Assembly: GCA_030272155.1 (NCBI GenBank)
Contig: CP126194.1
Span: 7,237,001 to 7,301,000 of the forward strand
Length of the DNA stretch: 64,000 nucleotides
DNA from: Tetradesmus obliquus
Taxonomy: Eukaryota; Chlorophyta; Chlorophyceae; Sphaeropleales; Scenedesmaceae
Direction: 5' to 3'
Position 1 is the first letter of the stretch, and every line of letters begins with the position of its first letter. Under the pieces are notes generated by a model. That model worked only from the letters and a program-made list of their open reading frames with translations. It had not been told where the DNA came from and ran no database searches. Both the position numbers and the translations under genes were made by a program. This document shows, one piece after another, positions 61,917 to 64,000 of this stretch.

Positions 61917-63629
61917 GGCGTCGGCGGCTGCTGAACTGGTATTGTTGGCACTTGCTGCTGCACCTCACTGATGCTAGCGGGCTCCCCACCTTGCTGCAGC
62001 TGCGGCTGCGGCTGCTGCTGCTGCTGCTGTGGTGCTGCTGCTGGCATCTGCTGCTGCACCGCACACATTCCAGCAGGGTCAGCACCAGGCATTTGCTGCT
62101 GCTGCTGCTGCTGCTGCTGCTGAAGCTGCTGCTGCAGCTCCCATGGTTGTTGCTGCCACTCACGCCGCTGCCACTGCTGCTGCCGCAACTGCTCCTGCAG
62201 CTGCGGCCACGGCACCTGCGGCAACTGCTGCTGCTGCTGCTGCCACTGCCTGTGCCTGCCAAGGTGTGGCAGCGGCGGCAGCTGCTGTGCTGGCCGAGCC
62301 ATCTGCTGTGGCTGTTGCCAACCCTGAACAGGACTAGGAAACGGCTGCCGCTGCTGCTGCTGCTGCAGTGTGTATTGCTGCGGCTGACGCCCAGGCATTG
62401 GTGTCTGCTGCTGCCATTGCTGCTGCTGCTGCCATTGCTGCTGCTGCTGCCGTAGACCCAGGTAGTCGTACTGCTGTGCTGCTGGTGCTGCACGTGCCGC
62501 AGGTGATGCCGGCAAGTCACTACTTGGCTGCCCAGCAGCAGCAGCGGGGTCTTCTCGCTGTTGCTGCTGCTGCTGCTCATCTGCATTGCTGCTATACACT
62601 GCTGCTGGTTCTTCAGCGGCTGGCGCGCTGTACAGAGGTGCCGGTGCCACACCAGCTGCGCCCTGCTGCTGCTGCTGCTGCTGGCCCTGCCAGAAAGCTC
62701 CTCCGCTTGAGCTGGGCATTCCTGGGCGGGGGTTGCGCTGATACAGAGCCTTGTCCTGCAGCAGCAGCAAGAACAACGGCACACATCTGAGCAGGCGCAG
62801 TGCATGCAGCAGACGCATCCCCGATGCATTCAATCAAGAGGATTTCAGCATGCAGCGTGCGCACGTGGATGGGCTCCACACTGCACCTTGCAGCAGCCCA
62901 AGTCCAGTGGCGCCTGCCTGCACACGGTGTCAAAGACAGCAATCACGCATTTATGCAAAAACACAGGCCTCTGAACCTTTCAGCAGTTGAAATGCAGTGT
63001 TGAGGCCCTGTCCTCTGCGGAATGGCCTCTAGCTCCCACATGCATGCACCCCCCACGTGGACATTGACAGGCCCCCTCCCTTGTAGTGGTTGAACAGTTC
63101 AAGGCTGGTGCCAAACCCCGTGACATTGGATCGCGCCACACACACGCAGACACCTTTCGCACAAGGAACACACCTTGCAGCGGTGAAACAGAATCAAGCA
63201 TACACACAGCCAGGCGCCCTTACTCTGTAACGGTCTAAGTCCAGCGAGACCTGTCTATACTCAGGCCAGCAAATATGCGGGCAGCCTGGTGACAGCCCGG
63301 CCACCTGCCTGCAGACACATGCAGATCTTAGGGTTTGCACACCGCCAGTTGCCCCCACCTTGTAACAGTCAAAGTCCAGCGCGCCATGTCTGTACTCAGC
63401 CAGCAGGTGTGTGGGGAAGTGGGCACCAGCCCCGCCACCTGCCTCTGCACACACAACATGGCACACACCCATGGCTGCTGCGCCCTCACCTTGTAACAGT
63501 CAAAGTCCAGCGCGACGTGCCTGTACTCGGCCAGCAGGTGTGTGGGGTAGATGGGCACCAGGGCCTGCAGCTCAGCCAGCTTGGACTGGCGGCGCGCCTC
63601 AAAGACATGCACGGGCTGGCGCTTCTCCT

Positions 63630-63680
<51 letters not shown>

Positions 63681-64000
63681 CAGTGAGGCAGGCAAGGCAG
63701 GCACAGCGGTATAACATGCACACCCTGCAGCCCCATGCGCCACATGCCTGCCGCAATCTTCGCTGCAGATGCCGTGGCTGCGCTGCACCAACACACGCCT
63801 CCTGCTTTGTCACTGATGCGCCAGACACACCCATTGATCATCAGAGAACAAAGCCATCGTCACCGCAGCGCTGCTGCTGGTCGAGCCCCAGTCCACTCAA
63901 CATCCTGGTGTAAGACCCCAAACCACAGCATACACAACCAGCTTCTGGCAAACAACCGCTGCCTCACCGGAGGCGTCTCCACCCAGGGCCGCCGCTGCTG
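61496..64000 (-). CDS. Gln-rich protein with a conserved-looking N-terminal segment, 5' end missing
   Basis: Three minus-strand exons join in phase: at least 64000-63968 (QQRRPWVETPP), 63627-63490, 62755-61496; 476 residues visible. The first part reads RRPWVETPP, EKRQPVHVFEARRQSKLAEL, QALVPIYPTHLLAEYRHVAL, DFDCYK, then DKALYQRNPRPGMP; it is compact, charged and looks conserved, but I cannot name the family. The remaining 400 residues are mostly Gln with Pro, Trp, Leu and Ser and end in RRRPIPGPVNTGFVRR. The tail resembles those of transcription co-regulators, an inference from composition only. The acceptor of the middle exon follows (CTG)17; the donor edge of that exon is repeated downstream. 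Confidence 0.65.
63075..63545 (-). repeat. four donor-edge copies (Gln-rich gene)
   Basis: The exon end encoding HLLAEYRHVALDFDCYK with its donor (exon end 63490) is repeated with ends at 63359 and 63224, and weakly at about 63080. Spacing is 131, 135 and about 144 bp. Donors are GTGAGG, GTGGGG and GTAAGG. Conservation falls with distance from the real exon. Confidence 0.85.
63628..63681 (-). repeat. (CTG)17 directly before a splice acceptor
   Basis: CAG run on the plus strand, i.e. CTG in the sense direction, ending in CTGCAG at the acceptor of exon 63627-63490. Confidence 0.92.

Noticed and set aside
61708..62829. 373-codon Ser-rich frame overlapping the Gln-rich exon
   Set aside because: It is the shifted reading of the same CAG runs (AGC = Ser); the Gln frame joins upstream exons in phase and this one does not.
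63075..63545. CRISPR-like regularly spaced repeat
   Set aside because: Four decaying copies include coding sequence and a splice donor, spacing is about 130 bp, and the genome is eukaryotic.

Overview
The window reads as nuclear DNA of a green alga, probably a chlorophyte of the Chlorophyceae. Genes are split into many short exons with GTGAG/GTGCG/GTGGG donors and CTGCAG acceptors. CAG/CTG runs are everywhere, coding regions are rich in Gln and Ala, TGTAA (the usual green-algal poly(A) signal) lies after several stop codons, and the families present (TSPO, Glk-type glucokinase, LCAT-like acyltransferase, R2R3-MYB, a CBP60-like protein) suit a plant or alga. I see no prokaryotic operon, CRISPR array, rRNA or canonical tRNA.

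Layout. 33-1975 (+) TSPO/MBR membrane protein, 5' end cut by the window. 4136-6144 (-) small ankyrin-repeat protein. 6745-8721 (+) TMEM14-like membrane protein. 10141-18413 (+) 16-exon coiled-coil protein with a C-terminal membrane anchor. 19111-19317 (+) small orphan ORF. 22004-26471 (+) glucokinase with a probable plastid transit peptide. 28108-32290 (+) secretory LCAT-family acyltransferase/phospholipase. 34211 to about 37332 (-) protein with an F-box-like start and a solenoid of Leu/Pro repeats, interrupted by one in-frame TGA. 39513-42978 (-) CBP60-like protein. 44460-49373 (+) R2R3-MYB factor with a giant Gln/Ala tail. 49374-55175 a 5.8-kb G/T-rich non-coding tract. 55208 to about 55884 (-) coding-like exons of an unknown gene. 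56450-60508 (-) membrane protein with Gly-Pro / Pro-Leu-Pro repeats. 61496-64000 (-) Gln-rich protein, 5' end beyond the window. Exon joins were worked out by eye from reading frame, splice-site phase and family similarity; no transcript evidence was available.

The most striking signal is structural. In at least five genes the edge of an exon, together with its splice site (or stop codon), is copied in tandem one to three times into the neighbouring intron or 3' UTR, with decaying copies at spacings of about 65 to 320 bp. In glucokinase one exon has copies of its acceptor edge on one side and of its donor edge on the other. A second pattern is that several splice acceptors are preceded directly by pure (CTG)n, up to about 41 units, where a pyrimidine tract would be expected. 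Other genes in the same window (coiled-coil, ankyrin, MYB, CBP60-like) show no edge duplication.

The genes do not form one pathway. Glucokinase (plastid sugar phosphorylation) and the LCAT-like enzyme (secretory lipid metabolism) are neighbours without an obvious functional link. The CBP60-like and MYB genes are divergent and share a 1.5-kb upstream region.
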